Origin: Salegentibacter echinorum
GTDB lineage: Bacteria; Bacteroidota; Bacteroidia; Flavobacteriales; Flavobacteriaceae
Direction of reading: 5' to 3'
Assembly: GCF_900129445.1 (NCBI RefSeq)
Contig: NZ_FQVT01000005.1
Location: 62,001-126,000 of the forward strand
Length of the DNA: 64,000 bases
Positions 27,336-36,082 of this stretch are shown here, in pieces. The first letter of the stretch is position 1. The number at the start of each line of letters is the position of its first letter. The position numbers and the translations under genes were made by a program. The notes beneath the pieces are model-generated. The model worked only from the letters and a program-made list of their open reading frames with translations. It had not been told where the DNA came from and searched no databases.

Positions 27336-28849
27336 AGAAAAGATTTTAGTGCACCATTTCTCACCATTTTCCAAAGATAATTCCAAAAGGATTTGTTGAT
27401 TGTTCTGGTAGCAGTTATATTTTTCTGGGTCTTTTCTTCAGAAGTAGCCTCATTTCTAATAATAAGGTTTGCGAGAGCAGAGAGAAAACCGCTTTTACTT
27501 TCTCCATCATTTTTAAGCACTTCAACTTTAAAATCTTTATAAATTAATTTCATTTCGCCAGAAGCTTTGTTCTTGTTGCCGCTGTAATCAAACTGCATAT
27601 CCCTAATACCACCCTGGGCTGCAACATTTAAAGCCGGTTTTAGAAATTGATTGATTCCCTGGCTCGAAATATTATTTAGATGACCAGAAATTCTAAATTC
27701 ATCCATTTTATTAGAAATATCAAAACTCCAGTTTACTTTTAGATCTGCCTCTCCCATAAAATAAGTGGAAACCTCAATGCTGGTAGTGGGAAAATTGGTT
27801 TTTCGCATTCCCATATTTGTTAAATTATAGATACTGGCATTAAGCTCTGTAAACTTTACCAGGCCCGGTCTTCTATCGGTTTTTACTTTTTCCTGATATT
27901 GAAGTTTGGCATTTTTAACTTTTAAGGTATCCAGATTCAATTTTATAGGCAACTCCCTAATCATTTTACTATACATCTTCTTATGGCGAGGATCATCATT
28001 TACTCGTTTATCTCTGTACAGTGCTAAATCCATTTGATTTAGTTGCGCTAACGGACTTTCAATTTTTAAGGAGTCATTTTCAAGACCCCACTTCCAGGAA
28101 TTGAGTTTTAATTCAGGTATTACCAGTTCCACTCGATCTTTTTCATAGGGAATATGTTTTTGAAACTCCTGCTTATCATATAAGGGCACCATGCTAATAT
28201 CGTTTACCTGTAAAAATGAACTGTTTATAGCAAGTTTTTTAGCCATCATATCATGCTCGTCATTAATATTAAAAAAGATGGAATCTGCTTCTACTTGAAA
28301 ATCCCCATATTTAAATGGCAGGTTAGAGGCTAAGCTGTTCTCATTTGCTGTGATTTCATTTAATTCTACTGTAGGTAGGCGTAGAAAAAGTGTGTTTTTC
28401 ACAGTATCATTTTTAGCTAACTTTAAAGTAGCATGGGAAATTTCAAAAGATGATATTGCAAGGTCAAAATCATTTTTTTCTTTCTTTTTCCCTTTGGTTT
28501 TCTCTTTATCTTCTTCAGAATAAATAACCACGTTTGGTGCAGTAAGTTGCACAGCAGAAATAGCTATCTTATCCTGAAATAGATATTTAAAAACACTTAC
28601 TCCTTTTACAGCAAGTTTTTCTGCCGAAACTTTTTTATCTCCCGTATGAAAACTGAAGGCGGTGATTGAAGCGTCTCCGCCCAATAAATTAACATCTATA
28701 TCTTTATAAACGAATTCTTGAATAGCTTCACTTTCTTCCAGGGCCGTTTTTAACTTATGTGCCACCCATTTATTGAGACCAATAAAGACTCCAACCAGTA
28801 ACAGTAGCACCACTCCTACACCGAGGGAAATTTTAGATTTTTTAGTCAA
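27332..28849 (-). CDS. AsmA/DUF748-like inner-membrane-anchored protein
   Basis: A 505-residue protein with one N-terminal transmembrane helix (about 7-27, ISLGVGVVLLLLVGVFIGL) and a long beta-rich periplasmic region. It resembles AsmA/DUF748-type proteins of the repeating beta-groove family that work in envelope lipid transport or assembly. Residues of about 120-130 hold a Lys/Glu-rich insert. The C-terminal 60 residues are basic and helical. I recognise the general architecture, not a specific characterised member. It is convergent with the universal stress protein. Confidence 0.75.
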   Translation of the reverse strand: MTKKSKISLGVGVVLLLLVGVFIGLNKWVAHKLKTALEESEAIQEFVYKDIDVNLLGGDASITAFSFHTGDKKVSAEKLAVKGVSVFKYLFQDKIAISAVQLTAPNVVIYSEEDKEKTKGKKKEKNDFDLAISSFEISHATLKLAKNDTVKNTLFLRLPTVELNEITANENSLASNLPFKYGDFQVEADSIFFNINDEHDMMAKKLAINSSFLQVNDISMVPLYDKQEFQKHIPYEKDRVELVIPELKLNSWKWGLENDSLKIESPLAQLNQMDLALYRDKRVNDDPRHKKMYSKMIRELPIKLNLDTLKVKNAKLQYQEKVKTDRRPGLVKFTELNASIYNLTNMGMRKTNFPTTSIEVSTYFMGEADLKVNWSFDISNKMDEFRISGHLNNISSQGINQFLKPALNVAAQGGIRDMQFDYSGNKNKASGEMKLIYKDFKVEVLKNDGESKSGFLSALANLIIRNEATSEEKTQKNITATRTINKSFWNYLWKMVRNGALKSFL

Positions 28850-29000
28850 TTTGCTTTTTTTGAAAAATAAATTTACAATTCTAAAACATGAGATATCTTT
28901 ATTTAAGAGTTTTTAACGTAAAAATTGAAAAAGAATAGAATTAGCACGTTAAAGTTTAGTCAAACTCTATAAGTCTCGCGTTTTCAATGCATTTAGAACG

Positions 29001-29008
29001 TATATTTG
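29001..29008 (+). promoter_or_regulatory. Promoter -7 box for the small membrane protein gene
   Basis: TATATTTG is an exact match to TAnnTTTG, 25 bases before the ATG at 29033. Confidence 0.45.
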
Positions 29009-29032
29009 TCACAACTAACCAATCACTAATAA

Positions 29033-29245
29033 ATGTTTTTAAAGTTAAGTATAATAGTATTTTTTATAGCGATAGAGCTATCGCTTGCAGTTTATAGTTT
29101 TATACTTGGAGACAGCTTGTTAGTGAAGTTTCTTTTCTTTGTCACCACGGCAATAATTATTGCTTTTGGCATTACCAAACTCATTAACAAGGTTCTGCCA
29201 ATAGACAAAGATTATATCTCTTCGGAAGAAAACATCGAAGAATAA
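29033..29245 (+). CDS. Small two-helix membrane protein of unknown function
   Basis: A 70-residue protein with two hydrophobic segments (about 5-22 and 30-52) and a charged C-terminus (KDYISSEENIEE). The family is unrecognised. It has a consensus -7 box directly upstream and stands alone between the divergent AsmA-like gene and a phosphoesterase. A degenerate copy of repeat A begins right after its stop codon. The strong hydrophobic pattern and the promoter support a real gene. Confidence 0.7.
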   Translation: MFLKLSIIVFFIAIELSLAVYSFILGDSLLVKFLFFVTTAIIIAFGITKLINKVLPIDKDYISSEENIEE

Positions 29246-29300
29246 ATCACCTCAAGGCAAACCCACGAGATAGTTTTAATTTCAAGACAAGGCATAAAGC
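29246..29300 (+). repeat. Dispersed repeat A, partial degenerate copy 1
   Basis: The text CACCTCAAGGCAAACCCACGA and the following TTAATTTCAAGACAAGGC align with the start of repeat A at 43893 (TACCTCGGGGCAAGCCCACGA and TTTGATTTCGAGGCAAGCC). The right half is missing. Confidence 0.5.
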
Positions 29301-29369
29301 AATTAAATTCTTATAATTGATTAATTTTTAATCTTTCACTCCATATTCCTCAATTAGGTAAAATTATAA

Positions 29370-30008
29370 ATGAAAATTATCTGCATCTCAGATACCCACA
29401 ATAAACATCGTCAATTAAACATACCGAAAGGTGATGTATTAATTCACGCTGGAGATATTTCTGAGGGAGGGACTAAACGCGAAATAATTGACTTTTTAGA
29501 CTGGTTTTCTATCCAACCGCACGAACATAAAATCTTTATAGCCGGTAATCACGATTTTTATCTGGAAAAATTAGATAAAGATGAACTAAAAAAACTTATA
29601 CCTAAGAACCTGCATTATTTAGAAAATTCTGGAGTTACCATTCAGGGAATCAATTTCTGGGGCATCCCTCATACACATAATAATGGGCAATGGGCTTTTA
29701 ACCTGGATAACCGATTAAAAACTTCCAACCCCTGGAACCAAATTCCGGGTAATACCAATGTGCTAATTACTCACTCTCCACCCTATAAAATTAACGATCT
29801 ACTCACAAATGGCGAGCATATAGGAAATGCTTCACTTTACACAGCTCTAAATAAAAAAAACATCAATTTTCACATATTTGGCCACGTGCACGATGCTTAT
29901 GGGACAACCCAATTTAACAATACTCAATTTATTAATGCCTCCAGTATAGATAATAAGCACCTACATTTTAATGAGCCGCTAAGTATCAATATTAAAACAT
30001 TAAAATAA
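29370..30008 (+). CDS. Calcineurin-like metallophosphoesterase
   Basis: A 212-residue cytosolic hydrolase. All metal-binding motifs are visible: ISDTHNKH (N-terminus), GDVLIHAGDIS (about 20-30), GNHDFYL (about 59), ITHSPPY (about 134), and FGHVHDAYG (about 170). It is similar to small single-domain calcineurin-like phosphoesterases, including those related to metallophosphoesterase domain-containing proteins. The substrate is unknown. It is monocistronic, with repeat-A remnants upstream. Confidence 0.93.
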   Translation: MKIICISDTHNKHRQLNIPKGDVLIHAGDISEGGTKREIIDFLDWFSIQPHEHKIFIAGNHDFYLEKLDKDELKKLIPKNLHYLENSGVTIQGINFWGIPHTHNNGQWAFNLDNRLKTSNPWNQIPGNTNVLITHSPPYKINDLLTNGEHIGNASLYTALNKKNINFHIFGHVHDAYGTTQFNNTQFINASSIDNKHLHFNEPLSINIKTLK

Positions 30009-30179
30009 AATAACAACTTGTGGCTTTTTTCTTAATACTAAGGTTTAAAACACCTCAAAAACTCGACAAACAGGCCGTTTATCGTTAAATATTTACTAAT
30101 CAAAGACTTATTGCGATTTTTTTAACAATAAAAAGAAAAAGTAAGTGTATTTTAGCCATCACTAACACCTAACTCTAAT

Positions 30180-30521
30180 ATGATGAACCACACAAACTCT
30201 TGCCCCCCATCATTAATAAACGAGATTAAGAACTTAATCTCTTATAGTATTACCCATCTTGACAGCGATCAAAAATCTGATTTCCTCATTTTTCACCGTG
30301 CAATTATTAAAAAATATTTCGAAGCTAAAAATGTACAAATTGACTATAGAAAGCAAGTGGTAGAATTGAGCATTCCGGTAGGGAAAAGAAAATATACCGG
30401 ACTTACTTTCGAGTGTCAGGATTTAGAACGATTTTTAAAATCTTGCTTAAAAAAAGACAATAAAAGTGTAGAGTTTTATCACAATGTACTGTCACATTAT
30501 AATATCACGCACGCTGCTTAA
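30180..30521 (+). CDS. Hypothetical protein, 113 residues
   Basis: The family is unrecognised. It is a soluble mixed alpha/beta protein with two nearby Cys (F-E-C-Q and S-C-L). There is no signal peptide or membrane segment. It starts ATGATG; the second ATG is an alternative. It is followed 46 bases later by a good rho-independent terminator, supporting an independent transcript. Confidence 0.7.
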   Translation: MMNHTNSCPPSLINEIKNLISYSITHLDSDQKSDFLIFHRAIIKKYFEAKNVQIDYRKQVVELSIPVGKRKYTGLTFECQDLERFLKSCLKKDNKSVEFYHNVLSHYNITHAA

Positions 30522-30566
30522 GCGAATTATCTTACCTATATAAGATACAGATATCATTATTATTAG

Positions 30567-30598
30567 AAAATGCCATACGACCTTTCGTGTGGTATTTT
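30567..30598 (+). terminator. Terminator downstream of the 113-residue hypothetical gene
   Basis: A near-perfect stem, AAAATGCCATACGA paired with TCGTGTGGTATTTT (G-T and one mismatch allowed), followed by TTATTTT on the plus strand. Confidence 0.72.
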
Positions 30599-30711
30599 TA
30601 TTTTCCGCATTTTACAATGTCAAATTATGTTTTAAGCTTAAATTGGTTAATTTTGGGATTTTAATTCCAATTTGAAGCAATGCCAATTGTTTCTTCGCGT
30701 TAAGTACAGGT

Positions 30712-30963
30712 ATGAGTAATAAAAAACAAAAGACACAGAATAAGACTTATTTCATATTTGAAAAAAAGAATTATAAATTTATGTTTATAGGTCTGGCAGT
30801 AATCGCCCTGGGATTCATTCTTATGGCAGGCGGGGGCAGTGATGACCCCAATACTTTTAATCCTGCAATCTACAATTTTCAGCGTATTCGCCTGGCTCCA
30901 ACCCTGGTTCTACTGGGATTTGCCATAGAAGTTTACGCTATTTTATTAAACCCCAAAAAATAG
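30712..30963 (+). CDS. DUF3098 membrane protein
   Basis: An 83-residue protein with two hydrophobic segments (about 23-39 and 62-78) separated by a Gly/Asp-rich turn (AGGGSDDPNTFNPAIYNFQRIRLAP), the recognisable DUF3098 pattern. In Bacteroidota the gene commonly lies between ftsX and uppP; here uppP follows by six bases, but no ftsX precedes it. The function is unknown; an envelope or division role is suggested by synteny only. Confidence 0.88.
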   Translation: MSNKKQKTQNKTYFIFEKKNYKFMFIGLAVIALGFILMAGGGSDDPNTFNPAIYNFQRIRLAPTLVLLGFAIEVYAILLNPKK

Positions 30964-30969
30964 ACTATC

Positions 30970-31764
30970 TTGAACGAATTTGATGCCGCAGTTCTTGGAA
31001 TTATCCAGGGATTAACCGAGTTTTTACCTGTTTCTTCCAGTGGTCATCTTGAGCTTGGTAAAGCAATTCTTGGTGACAGTAGTTTACCCAAAGAATCCTT
31101 ACTTTTTACCGTTATTCTTCATTTCGCAACTGCCTTAAGCACTTTAGTAGTCTTTAGAAAAGAGGTAGCTGAAATTTTTAAAGGTCTGTTTCAATTTAAA
31201 TGGAACGATGAGTTTATATTTTCCATTAAGATTGTAATTTCTATGATTCCAGCCGCATTTATTGGGGTGTTTTTTGAAGAACAACTGGAAAGCCTCTTTG
31301 GGGGCAATATTATTTTTGTTGGCTTTATGCTCATAATTACCGCCTTATTACTGTGGCTGGCAGATAAAGCAAAGAATACAGAAAAGCCGGTAACCTACAG
31401 GAATGCTTTTGTAATTGGTATCGCCCAGGCCATCGCTATTTTACCAGGGATTTCCCGTAGTGGTGCCACTATTTCTACTTCTGTCTTATTGGGGAATGAT
31501 AAGGAAAAGGCGGCGCGATTCTCCTTTCTTATGGTAGTCCCTCTTATTTTTGGAAAAATAGCCAAAGATCTTTTAGATGGAAATTTAATGGAAAGTACCA
31601 GCTCTTTCCCTGTACTACTCATAGGTTTTGTTACCGCTTTTGTGGCAGGATTGGCTGCCTGTACCTGGATGATCTCATTAGTGAAACAAAGTAAATTATC
31701 CTATTTTGCTATTTATTGTTTACTGGCAGGACTACTCTCAATTGGAATATCCTATTTCAATTAA
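30970..31764 (+). CDS. uppP: Undecaprenyl-diphosphatase UppP (BacA)
   Basis: A 264-residue integral membrane phosphatase that recycles undecaprenyl diphosphate to the carrier used for peptidoglycan and O-antigen synthesis. Seen: the two catalytic family motifs GLTEFLPVSSSGHLEL (about 14-29) and PGISRSGATIS (about 160-170), and about eight transmembrane segments. The first codon is TTG, six bases after the DUF3098 stop; the sequence LNEFDAAVLGIIQGL matches the family N-terminus, so the non-ATG start is credible. Overproduction of this family gives bacitracin tolerance (family knowledge). Confidence 0.96.
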   Translation: MNEFDAAVLGIIQGLTEFLPVSSSGHLELGKAILGDSSLPKESLLFTVILHFATALSTLVVFRKEVAEIFKGLFQFKWNDEFIFSIKIVISMIPAAFIGVFFEEQLESLFGGNIIFVGFMLIITALLLWLADKAKNTEKPVTYRNAFVIGIAQAIAILPGISRSGATISTSVLLGNDKEKAARFSFLMVVPLIFGKIAKDLLDGNLMESTSSFPVLLIGFVTAFVAGLAACTWMISLVKQSKLSYFAIYCLLAGLLSIGISYFN

Positions 31765-31774
31765 CCTTTAGAAT

Positions 31775-32482
31775 ATGGCAACAAAAATTTTTAATGCTGA
31801 AGAATTTAAAGCCGGACAAATCCTGGTTTTTGATAAACCGTTGGATTGGACTTCCTTTCAGGTAGTAAACAAAGTACGTTGGTTAATAAGGAAGAGTTGT
31901 AATATAAAGAAGATTAAGGTAGGGCACGCCGGTACCTTAGACCCACTTGCTACCGGGGTTTTGGTTCTTTGCACGGGGAAATTCACAAAAAAAATTCCGC
32001 AGTTACAGGGTACCGAAAAGGAATATACGGGGACCTTTACCCTTGGCGCCACCACGCCATCTTATGATATGGAAACCGAAGTAAATCAAACCTTTGAAAC
32101 CAATCATATTTCAGAAGAAAACCTGGAAGAAGCAGCAGAACAACTTACGGGGGAAATAACACAAACCCCACCGGTTTTTTCTGCCTTAAAAAAAGATGGT
32201 AAACGCCTTTATGAATACGCCCGAAAAGGAGAAGAAGTTAAGGTTCAAAGTAGGAAGGTTACTATTGAAGCCTTTGAAATCACCGCGGTTAGGTTTCCCG
32301 AAGTAGATTTTAAAATAATTTGTAGCAAAGGCACCTACATTAGAAGTATCGCTAATGATTTTGGCATTGCCCTTGACTCTGGAGCTTATCTTTCTTCACT
32401 TAAAAGAACCCGCGTGGGAGATTTTTCTATCGAAGAAGCGCTAAGCATTTCATCTTTTGAAAAATCCTTACCTTCATCCTAA
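31775..32482 (+). CDS. truB: tRNA pseudouridine(55) synthase TruB
   Basis: A 235-residue enzyme converting U55 in the tRNA T-loop to pseudouridine. Seen: FDKPLDWTSFQVVNKVRW (about 18-36), the catalytic-Asp motif GHAGTLDPLATGVLVL (about 51-66), and KGTYIRSIANDFG near 188. It is of the short type, without a PUA domain. It follows uppP by ten bases in the DUF3098-uppP-truB unit. Confidence 0.96.
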   Translation: MATKIFNAEEFKAGQILVFDKPLDWTSFQVVNKVRWLIRKSCNIKKIKVGHAGTLDPLATGVLVLCTGKFTKKIPQLQGTEKEYTGTFTLGATTPSYDMETEVNQTFETNHISEENLEEAAEQLTGEITQTPPVFSALKKDGKRLYEYARKGEEVKVQSRKVTIEAFEITAVRFPEVDFKIICSKGTYIRSIANDFGIALDSGAYLSSLKRTRVGDFSIEEALSISSFEKSLPSS

Positions 32483-32576
32483 AATTTGCTTTTCAGAATT
32501 CGTGGGTTTCCTTTACCCGGTTTCCTCATAAATTTCTGAAAGAAAAAATAATTTGCCTGGTCAACAAGCATTGCCT

Positions 32577-33293
32577 ATGGATTTCTTCGAGAAACATAAA
32601 GCACTTATTATTAGTCTCCTATTTTGTTCGGTGGTGATTTTAGCCCTGTACAATTTTAAGCTTTCTCAAAAACGCGAACAACAGGAAATGCTGGTAGATC
32701 TAGATAGTTTTAAAAAAGAAAAAATGGCAGAAAAGCCTGAACAGGATAAAACCGAAGAAGAACAAAAAGAGTCTAAAAGCAGCCGGCAAACCCACCGCGC
32801 ATTCAATGAAAACCAGGAAGCACGGGAAGAGAATTTTAACAAGCAATTAGATAAAGTACTGGAACGCAAAAGCGCTAAACAGGAAACAGCGACAGCAAAC
32901 GAAACTGATGATTTAAAAACCGGGAATTATGCCTTAAATAAACAAAGTGAACAATCCCGGGAAGAATCCCAGGGCGACAATACTGGAAACACACTAACCA
33001 ACCAGTCTGGCAGTTTACAAAACAGCTCCATTTCTTTCTCCTTAAGAGGCCGAAAGGCCCTCACAATCCCAAACCCCATTTACACCTGCGATACACCCGG
33101 AAAAATTGTAGTGAACATTACGGTAAATTCGCAGGGAAGGGTTAAAAGTACCGCGATCAACAAAGCGAGTTCTACCTCAAATAATGAATGTCTTACTCAA
33201 AAAGCCCTGGAATATGCTGCCAATGCGGTTTTCTCGTCTTTAGCAGGCAGAAATAATCAATTGGGAACTATAACTTATCATTTTAAACCTTAA
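32577..33293 (+). CDS. TonB-like protein with N-terminal membrane anchor
   Basis: A 238-residue protein from the ATG at 32577. Seen: one transmembrane helix near the N-terminus (ALIISLLFCSVVILALYNF), a long Glu/Lys/Gln-rich linker (about 40-150), and a C-terminal domain with NPIYTCDTPGKIVVNITVNS, then a helix (ALEYAANAVFSSL) and a final strand. The layout matches TonB energy-transducer C-terminal domains, but I see no ExbB/ExbD nearby, so it may serve a paralogous role. A TTG eight codons upstream is a less likely start. It is four bases from tag. Confidence 0.78.
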   Translation: MDFFEKHKALIISLLFCSVVILALYNFKLSQKREQQEMLVDLDSFKKEKMAEKPEQDKTEEEQKESKSSRQTHRAFNENQEAREENFNKQLDKVLERKSAKQETATANETDDLKTGNYALNKQSEQSREESQGDNTGNTLTNQSGSLQNSSISFSLRGRKALTIPNPIYTCDTPGKIVVNITVNSQGRVKSTAINKASSTSNNECLTQKALEYAANAVFSSLAGRNNQLGTITYHFKP

Positions 33294-33296
33294 ATT

Positions 33297-33878
33297 ATGG
33301 ATAAAAAAGAACGTTGTGACTGGTGCAAAGGTGATGCCCTTTATGAAGCTTATCACGACCAGGAATGGGGTGTGCCTGTTTACGATGATACTACTATTTT
33401 TGAATTTCTTATTCTAGAAACCTTTCAGGCGGGTTTAAGCTGGATCACCATTTTGAGAAAACGGGAAAACTTCCGGAAGGCATTTGATGATTTTGACTTT
33501 AAAAAGATCGCTAATTATTCCGAAGAAAAGATTCAGGAATTATTGGAAGATCCGGGGATAATTCGAAATAAATTAAAAGTAAGGGCTACAATATCCAATG
33601 CTAAGGCATTTATGGAAGTTCAGAAGGAGTTTGGAAGTTTTAGCGATTACATTTGGGGTTTCGTAGATCACAAACCTATTCAACACGAGGTAAGAGATTA
33701 CACGAAGCAACCTGCAACTACCAAAATTAGCGAGCAGCTTAGCAAGGACCTTAAAAAACGAGGATTCAAATTCGTAGGTCCCACCGTAGTCTATGCGCAT
33801 ATGCAAGCTACGGGAATGGTGAACGATCACGAGATCTCTTGTTTTCGCCATAAAGAAGTTAAAGGAATGGCAAGATAG
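33297..33878 (+). CDS. tag: DNA-3-methyladenine glycosylase I
   Basis: A 193-residue HhH-superfamily repair enzyme removing 3-methyladenine from DNA. Seen: RCDWCKGDALYEAYHDQEWGVP at the N-terminus (Cys and His zinc ligands), EFLILETFQAGLSWITILRKRENFR (about 42-65), and the C-terminal zinc ligands in VNDHEISCFRH. Length is typical. It starts four bases after the TonB-like gene. Confidence 0.96.
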   Translation: MDKKERCDWCKGDALYEAYHDQEWGVPVYDDTTIFEFLILETFQAGLSWITILRKRENFRKAFDDFDFKKIANYSEEKIQELLEDPGIIRNKLKVRATISNAKAFMEVQKEFGSFSDYIWGFVDHKPIQHEVRDYTKQPATTKISEQLSKDLKKRGFKFVGPTVVYAHMQATGMVNDHEISCFRHKEVKGMAR

Positions 33879-34066
33879 CCGGTTAAAAGCTCATAGAATT
33901 TAGATAAATCGGGATAATTTTTATTTCAATTATTTTAGGCTTCCTAAATCTTTTCAGTTTTTTGTTGCATATTTGAATTCTTGCTGAAAACAAACCGGAA
34001 AAGCAGTAGTTATTCCTTATCATAAATTTTTTCAGTAATAAAAAACTGCATTTTTATTTTATAATT

Positions 34067-34762
34067 ATGAAGCATCTATTTTCAAAAAACCATCTCTTAA
34101 TTTTTCTAATAGCCATCCTTTTTTTTAATCAGGACTTAAAAGCACAAGACAATGTGGAGCTTTTAATTGAACCCGAGTTCTCTATAGATCTGGATACCAA
34201 AACACAATGGACGCATAGCTTTGGCATTGCTAGCAGGGATATTATTTTTGAAGAAAAGCAGTTCCATTTTAATGCCCAGCATATTGAGCTTTCCCATTTT
34301 ACCGGTTATAAGTTAGACGATGCTAATAAGGTGAGTTTGGGGGTAAGATATAGGTTTAAAGAGATATTTCATGATGCTAAAACCGACGAACTAAGAATTG
34401 TAGAACAATTTAGCCATGGAATAAAAAAGGAAAATCTAAAAATTGGGCACCGTTTAAGAATTGAACAACGCATTACCGATATTACAAGAAATAGGACCAG
34501 GTATCGGTTTTCTTTAGAATTCCCATTAAATAATGCAATAGAACCACGAAAAGTTTTCTCGCTAAAAACTTCGGCTGAAGCGCTCTGGATGATAGGAAAA
34601 AAAATTCCTACCACTTATGAGCAAAGACTTTCAATTTCTGTGGGAAAAGAAATAGGTGTCAAGACAGATTTAGATTTTGGCATTCAATATAGGCTTTCAG
34701 ACTACACCCACCATCCTGAGCATAGATTCTTTCTTACCACTGGCCTCAATGTAACGATATAA
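34067..34762 (+). CDS. DUF2490 outer-membrane-type beta protein
   Basis: A 231-residue protein with a signal peptide (about 1-26, ending LKAQD) and a repeating pattern of amphipathic beta strands, such as WTHSFGIASRDIIF, KVSLGVRYRF, and IEQRI...RTRYRFSLEFPL, ending in FFLTTGLNVTI with a C-terminal aromatic/hydrophobic residue. This fits DUF2490, small outer-membrane barrels of unknown function common in Bacteroidota. It stands alone, convergent with aat 16 bases away. Confidence 0.82.
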   Translation: MKHLFSKNHLLIFLIAILFFNQDLKAQDNVELLIEPEFSIDLDTKTQWTHSFGIASRDIIFEEKQFHFNAQHIELSHFTGYKLDDANKVSLGVRYRFKEIFHDAKTDELRIVEQFSHGIKKENLKIGHRLRIEQRITDITRNRTRYRFSLEFPLNNAIEPRKVFSLKTSAEALWMIGKKIPTTYEQRLSISVGKEIGVKTDLDFGIQYRLSDYTHHPEHRFFLTTGLNVTI

Positions 34763-34778
34763 TTTTATCGCGTAAAGA

Positions 34779-35420
34779 TCAGGAAACTAGATATTCTAAA
34801 AATTTATTCCGAGAAATCTCTTCTGCCCCAAGGCTTTCCAGGTGTTTAGTATAAACCTGACAGTCAATAAGTTTCACCCCCTGTGCTCTCAACTTTTCCA
34901 CCAGCTTTATAAAACCAACTTTGGAAGCATTGCTCACCCGGGCAAACATACTTTCGCCACAAAAAACCTGTTTGTCTTTCAGGTAAATTCCATAAAGTCC
35001 ACCTACCAATTCTTTATTTTGCCATACCTCTACAGAATGTGCATAGTCTAAATCATGTAGCTTCGTGTATTGTTTAATCATCCCGGGAGTGATCCAGGTA
35101 TCGTCCTGCCCTTCCCTCTTTATTTGAGCACAAGCTTCAATAACTGCCGGGAAATCTTTATTAAAAGTAACTTCAAACTCATCCTTTCTCAACACCTGTT
35201 TCATGCTTTTTGAAACCTTAAGATTCTCGGGAAAAAGCACCATTCGGGGATCGGGAGACCACCAAAGTACCGGTTGGGAAGCATCATACCAGGGAAAAAT
35301 TCCGTGCTTATATGCATAGATCAATCTTTCCACACTTAAATCCCCACCAATGGCGAGAAGTCCGTCTTCATTGGCAACGGTGATTGCCGGGAACTTTTCG
35401 TTGTTTTTTAAAAGATGCAA
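34779..35420 (-). CDS. aat: Leucyl/phenylalanyl-tRNA-protein transferase
   Basis: A 213-residue enzyme adding Leu or Phe to N-terminal Lys/Arg of proteins, marking them for ClpS/ClpAP degradation (N-degron pathway). Seen: GLLAIGGDLSVERLIYAYKHGIFPWY (about 20-45), WWSPDPRMVLFPENL, a YAHSVEVW segment, and FCGESMFARVSNASKVGFI. Length is usual. The first codon is TTG at 35420; no ATG is nearby in frame, and the residues match the family start. Confidence 0.95.
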   Translation of the reverse strand: MHLLKNNEKFPAITVANEDGLLAIGGDLSVERLIYAYKHGIFPWYDASQPVLWWSPDPRMVLFPENLKVSKSMKQVLRKDEFEVTFNKDFPAVIEACAQIKREGQDDTWITPGMIKQYTKLHDLDYAHSVEVWQNKELVGGLYGIYLKDKQVFCGESMFARVSNASKVGFIKLVEKLRAQGVKLIDCQVYTKHLESLGAEEISRNKFLEYLVS

Positions 35421-35501
35421 TACTCTTATTTTTGTTTTTAATAGGCAAAATACAATTGGGAACGTTTCCCATCACTTTACCTTTATATAATTTACGAAAA
35501 G

Positions 35502-35539
35502 AAAAAGCTTAGCGTTCTTAATAGATTGCTAAGCTTTTT
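35502..35539 (-). terminator. Terminator of the flavin reductase-DUF3127 unit
   Basis: A 12-bp perfect stem, AAAAAGCTTAGC / GCTAAGCTTTTT, with a 14-base loop. On the minus strand it runs into TTTTTC. It lies 160 bases beyond the DUF3127 stop, past repeat B. Confidence 0.75.
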
Positions 35540-35605
35540 ACAATTTTTCCTGAAAATGAAATTTCAGAAATAATATTTTTAAACCAGAAAAATTTAGGAA
35601 TCAAC

Positions 35606-35705
35606 AACCTCGACCCAAAGGTATGAGGTATGCTTCCAAAAAAACCCTTTATTTCAAGTTAAGTCCCGGGGAAACTAAACCCCTGGCCACCGTCCCGTGA
35701 TTAAA
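35606..35705 (+). repeat. Dispersed repeat B, copy 1
   Basis: About 100 bases starting AACCTCGACCCAAAGGTATGA and ending with CCCGTGATTAAAA. It aligns along its whole length with 40882-40982. It contains a small palindrome around CCCGGGGAAACTAAACCCCTGG. Its right edge reaches into the stop codon of the DUF3127 gene. Confidence 0.65.
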
Positions 35706-36072
35706 AAGGAAGATCGTCATGATCTTCTTCATTAAAATCGCTGGCCGGTTCAAAATTATCTGGCGGTGGCACATCTTGTCCGCTAGGTTGTGCCGCTTGT
35801 AAATTCTCAATGCGCCAACCCTGTATGGAGTTAAAATACTTTGTTTCTCCCTGTGGGCTTACCCACTCCCTACCTCTTAGGTTGATACCGATTTTTACCG
35901 GTTGTCCAACCTGGTAATTATTCAATAAATCGGTTTTATCCTGAACAAATTCCACCAATAAATGTTGCGGATATTGCTCTTCAGTGGTCACAACCACTTC
36001 TCTTTTTCTAAATCCGTTATTACCATAGGTTTTCGTTTCTCCTATGAGTTTAATTTTACCTTGTACTTCCAT
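35701..36072 (-). CDS. DUF3127 OB-fold-like protein
   Basis: A 123-residue protein. Seen: the DUF3127 core (about 1-92), beginning MEVQGKIKLIGETKTYGNNGFRKRE, with VGQPVKIGINLRGREW and FNSIQGWRIE, and then an acidic disordered tail (DFNEEDHDDLPF) like that of single-stranded DNA-binding proteins. An OB fold with an SSB-like acidic tip is inferred; no function is established. It is ten bases downstream of the flavin reductase gene. Confidence 0.82.
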   Translation of the reverse strand: MEVQGKIKLIGETKTYGNNGFRKREVVVTTEEQYPQHLLVEFVQDKTDLLNNYQVGQPVKIGINLRGREWVSPQGETKYFNSIQGWRIENLQAAQPSGQDVPPPDNFEPASDFNEEDHDDLPF

Positions 36073-36082
36073 TTTTTCGTAT

